The notes beneath the pieces are model-generated. The model was given only the letters and a program-made list of their open reading frames with translations. It did not search any database and was not told the origin of the DNA. A stretch of 64,000 nucleotides of DNA from a virus: positions 1 to 64,000 of IMG/VR virus record IMGVR_UViG_3300047560_000604; one strand, 5' to 3'. Shown here piece after piece: positions 49,439 to 58,105 of the stretch; position 1 is the first letter of the stretch, and each line of letters starts with the position of its first letter. Made by a program: the position numbers and the translations under genes.

Positions 49439-49692
49439 AAACCAAAGAAGAAGAAATGATGGATATCTTGGCTGAAGAAATTCGCAAAGAAATTGATGAG
49501 GGTATCATATCAAATATATTAGTTGAGACTGGATGGACACCTGTACAGTTTTATTTTAAGAACGGTGAGCAAGCAGTTGATGTACAGATTTGGTTAGCCG
49601 GAACATGTACTGATGACTATCGTAGATTGGGCAGTGACTACTTGTTTAAAAGTAAGCAAGATGCTGAATGGTTTATTCTACGATGGCTATGA
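49429..49692 (+). CDS. LRW-family small protein (14)
   Basis: 87 residues from ATG 49429. Acidic helical N-terminus (EEEMMDILAEEIRKEI), then VQIWLAGTCTDD and terminal KQDAEWFILRWL. Confidence 0.75.
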   Translation: MAVKTKEEEMMDILAEEIRKEIDEGIISNILVETGWTPVQFYFKNGEQAVDVQIWLAGTCTDDYRRLGSDYLFKSKQDAEWFILRWL

Positions 49693-49946
49693 CATTCAAA
49701 ATTGATGAGGGCAGAGTGTATGGAGCACGATACTATACCGCAAAACCTCATTGTGATGATTGGGATGAAGCAGTCCCATGGTACATACTACAAGACTGGG
49801 TAGAAGAAATGTTCGGAGAAAGTAAGGGTTCTATATGGTTTGATAAGGGAATACCTCAACCAGGTGAAAGATGGTATGTGAACAATGCGAAATTTTGGTT
49901 TCGCAACAAAGAAGATTTAGAATGGTTTTTATTAAGATGGCAATGA
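49689..49946 (+). CDS. LRW-family small protein (15)
   Basis: 85 residues from ATG 49689 (ATGA overlap; an in-frame ATG at 49683 is the alternative). LQDWVEEMFGESKG and terminal NKEDLEWFLLRWQ. Confidence 0.77.
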   Translation: MTFKIDEGRVYGARYYTAKPHCDDWDEAVPWYILQDWVEEMFGESKGSIWFDKGIPQPGERWYVNNAKFWFRNKEDLEWFLLRWQ

Positions 49947-50188
49947 AAATAGAAGCAACAAAAGAGTTAGTCCAAATGATTGAACGTTCCGCACGTGAGT
50001 GGAAGAGGATCAAACCAATCCTAGAAGAAAAACATCGTCATTATGATACCTACGCTGAAGATATGTTCGGGATCAATGTCGATTTTGGTGTGTTTGATAA
50101 CAAGGTAGCTATCATTGGTGCCCAAATAATAGATGATGAAAAGTACGTCAACTTTCTATTAAGGTACGGAGACATGCCAAATGAGTAA
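49943..50188 (+). CDS. LRW-family small protein (16)
   Basis: 81 residues from ATG 49943. TYAEDMFGINVDF and DDEKYVNFLLRYGDMPNE, with a six-residue tail after LRY. Confidence 0.75.
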   Translation: MKIEATKELVQMIERSAREWKRIKPILEEKHRHYDTYAEDMFGINVDFGVFDNKVAIIGAQIIDDEKYVNFLLRYGDMPNE

Positions 50189-50465
50189 TATGCACAAAGC
50201 AGTAAAAGAAATTAAAGAATTAGGCTCCTTCAGATATTGGGATGAACACTACTACGGCAGTAAACGAACTATTACTACTATTACTTGGAAAGGCAGGGGC
50301 GAAGTTGACTCTGATGAAATACAAGATTGGTGTTTAACCTCATTTGGTAAGAGCGGCTATCAAGAAGAAATCGAAGATAGTCTTTGGGTTGATAATTGTC
50401 AGTACGGTGAGCTTATGTTATGTAGACCCGAACTACTCACAGCGTTTTTATTAAGATGGACATGA
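50181..50465 (+). CDS. LRW-family small protein (17)
   Basis: 94 residues, overlapping the upstream gene by 8 nt. IQDWCLTSFGKSGY and terminal RPELLTAFLLRWT. Confidence 0.75.
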   Translation: MSNMHKAVKEIKELGSFRYWDEHYYGSKRTITTITWKGRGEVDSDEIQDWCLTSFGKSGYQEEIEDSLWVDNCQYGELMLCRPELLTAFLLRWT

Positions 50466-50728
50466 AATTTGACATAAACAGAAGCATAGGCTGGAACATA
50501 GATAGAAGAATTGTGAAGCGTACTGACATTATCACAGACGGCGCAGATTGCTATCCATGGACTGAAACGTTTGTCATTTGGCCCAGACGAAGTATTTCGG
50601 GTGCTCCGTTGTTCTGGACTAAAGCATACAAGCGTAGAGTTTGGGTAGTATGGGGTACGGGGTTTCATATGGAACCAGAAGTTCAATATGCTACAGCATT
50701 TGATTTGTTGACACATGGTAACGATTAA
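50462..50728 (+). CDS. LRW-family small protein (18), diverged
   Basis: 88 residues from ATG 50462. The end VQYATAFDLLTHGND is a weak version of the motif; a Trp-rich middle (RRVWVVWGTGFHM). Overlaps the next gene by 14 nt. Confidence 0.68.
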   Translation: MKFDINRSIGWNIDRRIVKRTDIITDGADCYPWTETFVIWPRRSISGAPLFWTKAYKRRVWVVWGTGFHMEPEVQYATAFDLLTHGND

Positions 50729-50966
50729 ACTTAAACGAGGGCTAGAGCCACAAGCAGAACAATGGCTTGCTAAGAATGTGGGGCCAAGAATGCACTACCT
50801 CCATAATTCAATCGGTGGAGAAGGCTGGATCGCTAAGAAAGGTACCGAACCATTTGAGTATACCGATCAACAAGGTAATACGAGACAAATGACTGTTATA
50901 GTATGGAACCTCACATTCCAAGAAGATAAGTATGCTACTTGGTTTAGGATAATGTTTCCAGAATGA
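50715..50966 (+). CDS. LRW-family small protein (19)
   Basis: 83 residues. AEQWLAKNVGPRMH and terminal EDKYATWFRIMFPE. Confidence 0.73.
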   Translation: MVTIKLKRGLEPQAEQWLAKNVGPRMHYLHNSIGGEGWIAKKGTEPFEYTDQQGNTRQMTVIVWNLTFQEDKYATWFRIMFPE

Positions 50967-51181
50967 TAGAGGTTAAACTCATAGATTTGATGCCCAATGA
51001 GATTATGGACATCGTAAAAGAACTAAGAAAGAACGGGTGTGTACAGGGTTTGGACTTTGATTTTGAGTATCATAAGCCCAAATATGATGACTTCGGCCAT
51101 GAACCAGTGTATAATAGACATACAATATTCAAGTTTTACAAAGAAGAATTAGCGACTTGGTTCGCATTGAGGTATCAATAG
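50963..51181 (+). CDS. LRW-family small protein (20), TAG stop
   Basis: 72 residues. Terminal KEELATWFALRYQ, then TAG overlapping the GTG of the next gene (TAGTG). The family boundary argues that this TAG is a true stop even though a UAG-reading tRNA is encoded. Confidence 0.75.
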   Translation: MIEVKLIDLMPNEIMDIVKELRKNGCVQGLDFDFEYHKPKYDDFGHEPVYNRHTIFKFYKEELATWFALRYQ

Positions 51182-51465
51182 TGGCAATATCAGGTATAGG
51201 TAATAGCACAGGCACATTCATGCCCTACACAGGGACTCGTCCGCCTGAGGATCAAAGTAAATATGAAATTCATCACATGGGTAAAATCTTTCATCAGATT
51301 GATTTGAAATTTAGTAAAATTGATCCAGTAGACTATATTAAATGGTGCCGTAGAAATCTAGGTGATCGCGGTTCTACATGGGAGTTCTGGATGGCAGGTG
51401 GAATGTTGTATATTGAAGTCTGGGGCGAGAAGGCAAAGTTTACTTATGAAATGTGGAAGAACTAA
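51181..51465 (+). CDS. LRW-family small protein (21), GTG start
   Basis: 94 residues from GTG 51181, preceded by TTGAGGT. YIKWCRRNLGDRGS and EKAKFTYEMWKN, a diverged end. Confidence 0.68.
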   Translation: MAISGIGNSTGTFMPYTGTRPPEDQSKYEIHHMGKIFHQIDLKFSKIDPVDYIKWCRRNLGDRGSTWEFWMAGGMLYIEVWGEKAKFTYEMWKN

Positions 51466-51758
51466 TGAGTGAGCTAGTAGCAATCAATGGAATTGTACAA
51501 GCACGTAGCCAATACATGGTATCCGGGGATAACATCGTGTTTCACATCGCACCGCCGTGCGGCTCAAGAATCTGTATTCTGTCAGAAGATGGTAGGTCTG
51601 ACTATGAAGGCACCGGCGACACGTATGTGTACCCAGGGGCTTCTAATGAAAGAACAAAATACAAACAGTTTATGGAAGATGTTTATGACAAACGTTATAA
51701 CCCAACAGTCAAAGACGCATTAGAGAAATTAAAAGTAGTAATGGAATTAGTACGATGA
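51465..51758 (+). CDS. Hypothetical protein in the LRW array
   Basis: 97 residues from ATG 51465 (TAATG overlap). Beta-rich start (YMVSGDNIVFHIAPPCGSR), helical end (VKDALEKLKVVMELVR). No family features recognised. Confidence 0.65.
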   Translation: MSELVAINGIVQARSQYMVSGDNIVFHIAPPCGSRICILSEDGRSDYEGTGDTYVYPGASNERTKYKQFMEDVYDKRYNPTVKDALEKLKVVMELVR

Positions 51759-51955
51759 GTGCCGAGAATACATGGCGTGTAGTTGCAGGACTTAAACCCA
51801 TCCAATCATTTCGTTGCCGCTTTGGTTGGCATCGCTGGACTAGTTATGAAGTTGTAGAGCGACATGAATTCTCCATGCCATACGCCAAGTGTCATTGTGC
51901 AGACTGTGGATTACCTAGAATAGAACAACCCTACTCAAGCAAGAAAGAAAAGTAA
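51755..51955 (+). CDS. Small Cys/His protein, paralogue of 40391 gene
   Basis: 66 residues. FRCRFGWHRWTSY and CHCADCGLPR; zinc binding plausible. Similar to the protein at 40391-40624. Confidence 0.68.
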   Translation: MSAENTWRVVAGLKPIQSFRCRFGWHRWTSYEVVERHEFSMPYAKCHCADCGLPRIEQPYSSKKEK

Positions 51956-52200
51956 TGGCTAATGCTTCACGCACTTGGCAAGAAAATCTAAAACAGTGGC
52001 AAAATTCAGATTTACCGGGTCTTTCAAATAGTCTCAATGAAATTGATATGCTCGTATTAGTACATGGTAAGATGCAAGAGTTATACCCGGGCAATTATTC
52101 ACTTGATTGGAAGTTTGATTCAGTAACCGGGGCTTTCAAGTTGTATCCGAAATTTAACACACCAGAAGACGAGACTTGGTTCATATTAAAATATAGTTAA
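51955..52200 (+). CDS. LRW-family small protein (22), last in array
   Basis: 81 residues. Terminal PEDETWFILKYS with a strand-rich middle (SLDWKFDSVTGAFKLYP). Ends the array; TAA then the late promoter of the HNH gene. Confidence 0.72.
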   Translation: MANASRTWQENLKQWQNSDLPGLSNSLNEIDMLVLVHGKMQELYPGNYSLDWKFDSVTGAFKLYPKFNTPEDETWFILKYS

Positions 52201-52229
52201 GGAAACAAACGACATTATGATTGACGAAT

Positions 52230-52237
52230 GATAAATA
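52230..52237 (+). promoter_or_regulatory. Late promoter GATAAATA in an inverted repeat
   Basis: GATAAATA lies inside TGATAAA-tac-TTTATCA, a perfect 7-bp inverted repeat. CAGGAG follows before ATG 52258. Confidence 0.55.
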
Positions 52238-52257
52238 CTTTATCAGGAGTTAAAACA

Positions 52258-52875
52258 ATGGATTACAGGAAACTTTGGGAATCGCACAACGGACCTATAC
52301 CAAAAGATAAAGATGGTAGAAGTTATGAAATACATCACATTGATGGTAACCATCAAAATAATGTCATTGAAAATTTGAAATTAGTAACTATTCAAGAACA
52401 CTATGATGTACATTATTCGCAAGGTGACTACGGGGCATGTCTGGCTATCATTATGAGAATGAATGTTCCGGTTGAGGTGTCAAAGAAATTACAAAGCAAA
52501 CTAAGTAAAGCAGTTGCCGCAAAACGCATTGCCGAAGGCACCCATAACTTTTCATCCGAACTTAGTAAGCGAGTTCAGAAAGAAAGATTAGATAATGGAA
52601 CACACAACTTTCAAGGTGAACAAGGTAGCCTTAATGCTGTACAACGCAATAATAAACTAGTAGAATTAGGAAAGCATCCGTGGGCAGGTGAGTTAGGAAA
52701 GATTCATAATAAGAAAGTAGCTACTGAAAGAATTGCTAATGGTACGCATAACTTTCAAGGAGAGATGAACCCTAATAAAAACATGCCTAAGGTAACATGC
52801 CCACATTGTGGTAAAGTAGGTGGTCGTAATTCAATGAAACGATACCATTTTGATAATTGTAAGAATAAGGAATAA
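52258..52875 (+). CDS. HNH homing endonuclease
   Basis: 205 residues from ATG 52258 with CAGGAG upstream. YEIHHIDGNHQNNVIENLKL is the HNH core (residues ~23-42). Repeated NUMOD3-like units (RIAEGTHNFSSELSKRV, RLDNGTHNFQGE, RIANGTHNFQGE) and a C-terminal zinc finger (CPHCGKVGGRNSMKRYHFDNC). Late expressed. A third mobile endonuclease in the window. Confidence 0.9.
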   Translation: MDYRKLWESHNGPIPKDKDGRSYEIHHIDGNHQNNVIENLKLVTIQEHYDVHYSQGDYGACLAIIMRMNVPVEVSKKLQSKLSKAVAAKRIAEGTHNFSSELSKRVQKERLDNGTHNFQGEQGSLNAVQRNNKLVELGKHPWAGELGKIHNKKVATERIANGTHNFQGEMNPNKNMPKVTCPHCGKVGGRNSMKRYHFDNCKNKE

Positions 52876-52877
52876 GT

Positions 52878-53438
52878 ATGGCGGCGGACATTATGATAGA
52901 TATTGAGAGTTTAGACACAACACCTGATTGTGCTATTCTTACGATTGGTGCAGTAAGATTTGATCCTAAGGGTTCAGGTGTTGTTGAAAAACTTGAACTT
53001 AGACCTACATTAGAAGACCAAACAGAAAAATATAATAGGAGAATTAGTGATGATACACTTCGTTGGTGGTCCGAGCAGTCCCCAGAAGCCCTCGAGGAAG
53101 CGATGGGCGACAGAGGCCGTGTCCCGTTTGCTGAATGCATGGAGACGCTATATAAGTTTTGTTGGAATCGCCGTGCTGTTTGGAGTAACGGTGCTCCATT
53201 CGACTTGGTCGTTATGGAGCACGCCTGGCGACAAACAAGTGATAAACCAAATCCTATCCCTTGGCCGTTCTGGACAATGAGAGATACTAGAACTCTCTTT
53301 GAAATAGCAGGTGTTAAACTAAGTGATGGCGGCCATTCTACGAGTCACAAGGCTGTGGAAGATGCTGAACGACAAGCCATTGTCGTACAAAAAGCATATA
53401 TGAAACTAATCAAAGCAGAATTGGTAGCACCACGATGA
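52878..53438 (+). CDS. DEDDh 3'-5' exonuclease (Rv2179c/RNase T-like)
   Basis: 186 residues. IMIDIESLDTTPDCAILTIGA (Exo I, DxE), SNGAPFDLVVMEHAW (Exo II) and GGHSTSHKAVEDAERQA (Exo III, H-x4-D). Could trim RNA or DNA ends; T4 DexA has an analogous fold. Ends at an ATGA overlap with endonuclease VII. Confidence 0.87.
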   Translation: MAADIMIDIESLDTTPDCAILTIGAVRFDPKGSGVVEKLELRPTLEDQTEKYNRRISDDTLRWWSEQSPEALEEAMGDRGRVPFAECMETLYKFCWNRRAVWSNGAPFDLVVMEHAWRQTSDKPNPIPWPFWTMRDTRTLFEIAGVKLSDGGHSTSHKAVEDAERQAIVVQKAYMKLIKAELVAPR

Positions 53439-53857
53439 GTATTTTTTCTGATCTGTTTCACACACAGGAGAACGATATCATGCACACAAAGATGTGTAGC
53501 ATGTGCAATCGAACTTTGCCCGCGAACGGTGCTCATTTTGCAAAAGAAGGTAGCAAGGGATATTTGCGATATGAGTGCAGGGATTGTGCTAAGAAACACA
53601 GCAAACTATTAGCAAAGATTAAAAAGTCAGCACCTAAAGTTGCAGTTGACCACAAATGTCCTGTGTGTTTAAGAGGTGCAGCCGATCTCAAAACTTATGG
53701 AAAAAACAAAAAATCAGTTTGGGTCGCTGACCATGACCATGCTACTGAAAAGTTTCGAGGGTGGCTGTGTCACAAGTGTAACTTAGGTCTAGGTAATTTA
53801 GGTGATGATGCAGAACGATGTATTAGAGCCGCGGAGTATTTAAAAAATGAAGTTTAA
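53435..53857 (+). CDS. 49: Recombination endonuclease VII
   Basis: 140 residues. Zinc-type CSMCNRTLPANGAHF and CRDCAKKH, then CPVCLRGA and the HNH-like core VADHDHATEKFRGWLCHKCN plus GLGNLGDD. It resolves Holliday junctions and branched DNA before packaging. Coupled to the exonuclease by ATGA. Confidence 0.93.
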   Translation: MSIFSDLFHTQENDIMHTKMCSMCNRTLPANGAHFAKEGSKGYLRYECRDCAKKHSKLLAKIKKSAPKVAVDHKCPVCLRGAADLKTYGKNKKSVWVADHDHATEKFRGWLCHKCNLGLGNLGDDAERCIRAAEYLKNEV

Positions 53858-54443
53858 TTCAGATATTGATATTGACTTTGGTAACAGAGAAAATATACTA
53901 CAGCATATCAAGCATACGCCGGCGGCGATGCGTAATGTAACTCCCATACGAAAACATGCTACTGGAGTATATGTAACTGATGTTCCATATGATGCTGTAA
54001 ATGATATGGCTAATATTGATTACACTGTAGCAGAAGATAGAGGGTATGTTAAGCTAGACTTTTTGAACGTACACATTTATGAGCATGTTCGTGATGAGGA
54101 TCACTTAAAAAGTCTAATGAAAGAACCTGATTGGGCTAAGTTGAAAGACAAAGATTTTGTTGAAAAGTTAATTCACTTGTCTAATCATTACAACAGCCTT
54201 CAGCGTATGCCTGAGCCGGTAGATAGTATTCCTCGTCTTGCTATGTTTCTTGCGATAATCCGCCCAGCGAAGAAACACCTCATTGGTCTCCCATGGAAGA
54301 AAGTCTCTGAATCTGTGTGGGAAAAAGAATCTGATGGTTATCATTTCAAGAAAAGTCATAGTGTCGCCTACGCAAATCTTGTTGTTGTTCATATGAATCT
54401 GTTGAAAGAGGGTCTAGGGCATACGCTTGACGAGAGTAATTGA
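53847..54443 (+). CDS. Conserved phage protein, DIDIDFGNRE motif
   Basis: 198 residues. The N-terminal SDIDIDFGNRENILQHI resembles a short stretch in C-family DNA polymerases (PDIDIDF), but no other polymerase motif is present, so the likeness may be superficial. The C-terminal region (RLAMFLAIIRPAKKHLIG) is helical. Overlaps endonuclease VII by 11 nt. Confidence 0.7.
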   Translation: MKFNSDIDIDFGNRENILQHIKHTPAAMRNVTPIRKHATGVYVTDVPYDAVNDMANIDYTVAEDRGYVKLDFLNVHIYEHVRDEDHLKSLMKEPDWAKLKDKDFVEKLIHLSNHYNSLQRMPEPVDSIPRLAMFLAIIRPAKKHLIGLPWKKVSESVWEKESDGYHFKKSHSVAYANLVVVHMNLLKEGLGHTLDESN

Positions 54444-54794
54444 TTTGCGTTTACTCTTACGCTTATTGAGTTCTAACATAGAGCATATGGGCCCATGCAT
54501 GATTGTTAGACTCTTGTTATTGAATGTTCTAAGATAGGGTTTGAACACTACCCAATCTTCTTTTAAGAACATATTGATGGGAACTAAGCGATTTGATTCC
54601 CACCACCACGTGTCTCCCAATTCTAGGAACTTTTCTCTAAGTTCAGGGTGTTGGATTGACCCGTAGTCGTATATAGTGGTGACAATATCATCCCTGTTCT
54701 GCACGATTCCCACATAGTCTTGACCAGCATAGGAGCATACAGTAATAAAGGGATGATTCTCGGTCAATTTTTTGAAGAATTCGTTGTGAAACAT
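54414..54794 (-). CDS. Conserved small phage protein, TAG stop
   Basis: 126 residues. FHNEFFKKLTENHPFITVCSY, VGIVQNRDDIVTTIYDYG, DTWWWESNRLVPINMFL; a family familiar from T4-like phages, function unknown. Late promoter on the minus strand. The end overlaps the convergent gene by 30 bp and the stop is TAG. Confidence 0.7.
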   Translation of the reverse strand: MFHNEFFKKLTENHPFITVCSYAGQDYVGIVQNRDDIVTTIYDYGSIQHPELREKFLELGDTWWWESNRLVPINMFLKEDWVVFKPYLRTFNNKSLTIMHGPICSMLELNKRKSKRKSITLVKRMP

Positions 54795-54812
54795 TATAAT
54801 ATATTACGGATA

Positions 54813-54820
54813 TATTTATC
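54813..54820 (-). promoter_or_regulatory. Late promoter (GATAAATA), divergent pair
   Basis: Minus-strand GATAAATA driving 54794. Adjacent is ATTGGG-caaaa-CCCAAT (54821-54837), a perfect 6-bp inverted repeat between this and the plus-strand late promoter. Confidence 0.55.
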
Positions 54821-54848
54821 ATTGGGCAAAACCCAATATATTATTTGT

Positions 54849-54856
54849 CATAAATA
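54849..54856 (+). promoter_or_regulatory. Late promoter CATAAATA
   Basis: CATAAATA followed by AAGGAG and a GTG start at 54876. Confidence 0.6.
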
Positions 54857-54875
54857 GATTATAAGGAGCCAATCT

Positions 54876-55667
54876 GTGTACTCAACAAACGTTTATCTAA
54901 TAACTGGAAGAAACTATCTTCTAACTCAAAAGCATACGGTTGTGGTTTACAGTGGGAACTCGACCAGGAGGTATAGTCTAGTGTACGCAAAGAATCTAAA
55001 ATTACATAAGGGCGTTGAAAATCGCATTCAATTCCAATTTTTAAACCAGGAACAGAAACCAGTGGATATCACTGGAAAGACCTTTACTTTTAGACTTATC
55101 AGCTACGACGGCACAGAAGTATTGTTACAAGTTCCGTTAGTTACAACACTAGCATTGACTGGTATTGCAGAGTTGAGAACTAAAGCAGGTCAGTTGGAAG
55201 GAATCGATCCTCAGAACGCATCTTATAGTTTGGAAGTTATTGACCCAGATGGTGATGCATCCGAGTATACCGGGCATCCTCATTATCCTGTGTTCACTAA
55301 TAGTGATGCAGGTGGTCGTGGTTTATGTCAAGTAGTATCAAGTATCATGCCAGACTTTGTTTCGGCAACTAACGTTACCATTCCTAGTCATTCTATTCCA
55401 AACTCAAATACGGTTACTTATACCAGCAGTGTACTAACATCAAATGATACGGGTGTGACTACTATACAAACATTCTATGACAACTATAGCGGTACTGCTA
55501 CTATTCAAGGGTCAACGTTGAATGATACAGATTGGTATGATATTAGCACATCAACATATCTGGAAACCACCGCAAGTGATGGATACACTGTCACTGGGTT
55601 TCACCCATATCTGAGACTAAGTTTCACTAGTACTCAGGGCAATGTCACTCAAATTTTAGCCAGATAA
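54876..55667 (+). CDS. Virion structural protein (tail/baseplate-like)
   Basis: 263 residues from GTG 54876. Beta-rich: RIQFQFLNQEQKPVDITGKT, FTFRLISYDGT resemble the N-terminal domain of BppU-type baseplate or fibre proteins, with a C-terminal discoidin-like pattern (STYLETTASDGYTVTGFHPY). Late promoter. Confidence 0.7.
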   Translation: MYSTNVYLITGRNYLLTQKHTVVVYSGNSTRRYSLVYAKNLKLHKGVENRIQFQFLNQEQKPVDITGKTFTFRLISYDGTEVLLQVPLVTTLALTGIAELRTKAGQLEGIDPQNASYSLEVIDPDGDASEYTGHPHYPVFTNSDAGGRGLCQVVSSIMPDFVSATNVTIPSHSIPNSNTVTYTSSVLTSNDTGVTTIQTFYDNYSGTATIQGSTLNDTDWYDISTSTYLETTASDGYTVTGFHPYLRLSFTSTQGNVTQILAR

Positions 55668-55669
55668 GA

Positions 55670-55698
55670 TTGCATCAACATATATACTATGTTACAAT
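55670..55698 (+). promoter_or_regulatory. Sigma70-type promoter, leaderless class
   Basis: TTGCAT, 17-nt spacer, TACAAT (55693-55698), 6 nt, ATG 55705. No ribosome-binding site. Confidence 0.75.
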
Positions 55699-55704
55699 AG
55701 TATT

Positions 55705-56679
55705 ATGTTTGATATCCTTTCGTTAATTCCCGGTAAGAAAAAGAGCACAAGTAGTGGTTGGACTAGTTTCAATGCTATTTGCTGCGGGCACCGCGGTCAT
55801 AAAGCTGACCGGCGCGGTAGAGGTGGTATTAAATTTGATGGCCAAGCAAACTGGGTCATGCACTGCTTTAATTGCAGTTTCAGTTGTAGCTTTACATTGG
55901 GCAAGACTATTGCCCCTAAAACTCGACAATTCTTAACATGGTGTGGCGTTGATACTGAACAAGTACAACGATGGAGTTTAGAAAGTTTACAGCACAAAGA
56001 TTTCTTGGATTTCACTATCCAACAAAAACGATTAACACAAATCAAGTTCAAGACTAAGAAACTGCCTTTGGGTGAACCACTTGACAGTTCTAATCCAAGA
56101 CACAAATTCTACGTAGATTATCTGAACAAGCGCAAGATAAATTATAATACATATTCTTTCTATGTGAATCCAGATGGAAAGAGTAGAAATCAGTTCGGTA
56201 TAATCGTACCATACACTTACAAGGCAAAACTTGTAGGCAGCACTATTCGCTTCATTGACAATAAAATCCCCAAGTTCATTAATGACCAACAACCGGGATA
56301 TGTATTCAATGTTGACGCACAAAAATCTGAATCGACTGTTTGTATTGTTACTGAAGGTATCTTTGACGCCCTGGCTATTGATGGGGTAGCATTGATGCAC
56401 GATGATATCAGCAATGAGCAAGCAATGCTACTAGCACAAATGAATAAGAGAATAATCGTAGTGCCCGACTTTGATGCAACGGGTTTGAAGATATGTGATA
56501 GAGCCCTTGAATTAGGATACAGTGTAAGTTTACCCCCATGGGATGTAGGGATAAAGGATGTTAATGACGCAGTGGTTAAGTACGGAAAACTACCTACTCT
56601 GTTGAGCATTTTAGAGAATGCTACGATGAGCAAAATTAAAATAGAATTAAGGAAGAAACAAATTGCTAAAGGAATATAA
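55705..56679 (+). CDS. 61: DNA primase (gp61-like)
   Basis: 324 residues. A CHC2-type zinc domain (CCGHRGHKADRRG, HCFNCSFSC, ~residues 26-62), a middle RNAP-basic-like region, and a Toprim domain with VTEGIFDALAI (Glu) and RIIVVPDFDATGLKI (DxD). Synthesises RNA primers with the gp41 helicase encoded next. Predicted leaderless. Confidence 0.92.
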   Translation: MFDILSLIPGKKKSTSSGWTSFNAICCGHRGHKADRRGRGGIKFDGQANWVMHCFNCSFSCSFTLGKTIAPKTRQFLTWCGVDTEQVQRWSLESLQHKDFLDFTIQQKRLTQIKFKTKKLPLGEPLDSSNPRHKFYVDYLNKRKINYNTYSFYVNPDGKSRNQFGIIVPYTYKAKLVGSTIRFIDNKIPKFINDQQPGYVFNVDAQKSESTVCIVTEGIFDALAIDGVALMHDDISNEQAMLLAQMNKRIIVVPDFDATGLKICDRALELGYSVSLPPWDVGIKDVNDAVVKYGKLPTLLSILENATMSKIKIELRKKQIAKGI

Positions 56680-58099
56680 TAAAGACGTACAATCATTGTT
56701 CTTGCGAATGATGTTAACTAACTCCGAGTTGTATACTCGTGTTATGAACATTATGAACGCAGACAACTTTGATAAAGGGTTGAGACCAGTTGCTGAGTTT
56801 GTCAAGGAATACAGTGCAAAATATAATGTGTTACCTGATGTATCACAAATCAAAGCAACAACTGGCACAGACATTGAACTTGTTGAAGACATGGGTGACA
56901 AGCACACCGAATGGTTTTTGACTGAGTTTGAGGGTTTTACTAAACGTCAAGAGTTAGAACGTGCAATTCTTAAAGCAGCCGATTTGCTTGAGAAGGGTGA
57001 ATTCGGCCCGGTTGAGAAACTAATCAAAGACGCAGTTCAAATCAGCTTACAGAAAGACATGGGTACAGATTACTTTCTAGACCCAAAGACTCGTATCAAC
57101 AAATACTTTAACGCAGGTGGACAACAATCTACGGGTTGGCCTCAACTTGATAAACTACTATATGGTGGTTTCAGTCGTGGTGAATTGAACATCTTTGCAG
57201 GTGGTTCAGGTTCAGGTAAATCATTGGTTATGATGAACATTGCGTTGAACTGGTTAGAGATGGGATTGAACGGAGTGTATGTCTCACTTGAATTGTCAGA
57301 AGAATTAACAAGTTTGCGTACTGATGCTATGTTAACTAGCATGAGTACCAGAGACATTCGCAAGGACATTGATAGCACAGAACTTAGAGTTAAGATGTTT
57401 GCTAAGAAAGCAGGACAGTATCGTGTCAAGGGGATGCCAGCGCAAAGTAACGTTAACGACATTCGTTCATATCTAAAAGAAGTGCAAATTCAAACAGGAA
57501 TGAGAGTTGACTTTGTTATGATTGACTACTTGGATCTTGTTATGCCAGTTTCAGTCAAAGTGAACCCAAATGACCAGTTTATCAAGGATAAGTATGTTTC
57601 AGAAGAACTACGTAACTTAGCTAAAGAACTAGGAATTTTGATGGTTACAGCGTCACAGTTGAACCGTAGTGCGGTTGAAGAAATCGAATTCGACCATAGT
57701 CACATTGCTGGTGGTATTTCAAAGATTAACACAGCAGATAACGTATTTGGTATCTTTACAAGTCGCTCAATGAGAGAGCGCGGACAGTATCAGATTCAAT
57801 GTATGAAGTCACGTAGTTCTACGGGTGTGGGTCAAAAGATAGAATTATCGTATAATATCGAAACCATGCGTATTACAGATGATGATCCAGATGGATATGC
57901 TGACCAACAAGCAAAATACAAGTCTGCTCCTAGTCCGAATGACATTATGAGTCAGTTAAAACCACAGTCAAGTTTAAGTTCGTCTGAACCAGTAATCGAC
58001 CAGAAAACAGGGGAAATCATCGAACCTGTACAGAAAAAAGTCGTTGCAGACGTTAGAGGATCACAACTCAAATCTCTACTCAACAATCTGAAAAAGTGA
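56663..58099 (+). CDS. 41: Replicative DNA helicase (gp41-like, DnaB family)
   Basis: 478 residues from a TTG start at 56663 with AAGGAAG upstream, overlapping the primase by 17 nt. Walker A AGGSGSGKS (179-187), Walker B FVMIDYLDLV, VTASQLNRSA, and the C-terminal RSSTGVGQKIEL for the family. A Pro/Ser/Glu-rich tail. Unwinds DNA at the fork with the primase. Confidence 0.95.
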   Translation: MLKEYNKDVQSLFLRMMLTNSELYTRVMNIMNADNFDKGLRPVAEFVKEYSAKYNVLPDVSQIKATTGTDIELVEDMGDKHTEWFLTEFEGFTKRQELERAILKAADLLEKGEFGPVEKLIKDAVQISLQKDMGTDYFLDPKTRINKYFNAGGQQSTGWPQLDKLLYGGFSRGELNIFAGGSGSGKSLVMMNIALNWLEMGLNGVYVSLELSEELTSLRTDAMLTSMSTRDIRKDIDSTELRVKMFAKKAGQYRVKGMPAQSNVNDIRSYLKEVQIQTGMRVDFVMIDYLDLVMPVSVKVNPNDQFIKDKYVSEELRNLAKELGILMVTASQLNRSAVEEIEFDHSHIAGGISKINTADNVFGIFTSRSMRERGQYQIQCMKSRSSTGVGQKIELSYNIETMRITDDDPDGYADQQAKYKSAPSPNDIMSQLKPQSSLSSSEPVIDQKTGEIIEPVQKKVVADVRGSQLKSLLNNLKK

Positions 58100-58105
58100 T
58101 AAATA
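58098..58105 (+). promoter_or_regulatory. Late promoter GATAAATA
   Basis: GATAAATA overlapping the helicase stop, 18 nt before ATG 58124. Confidence 0.6.

Noticed and set aside
54168-54416. Amber read-through extending the 54414 minus-strand gene by about 80 codons
   Set aside because: The extension lies opposite a well-supported gene and its composition looks like an antisense shadow; no family resemblance.
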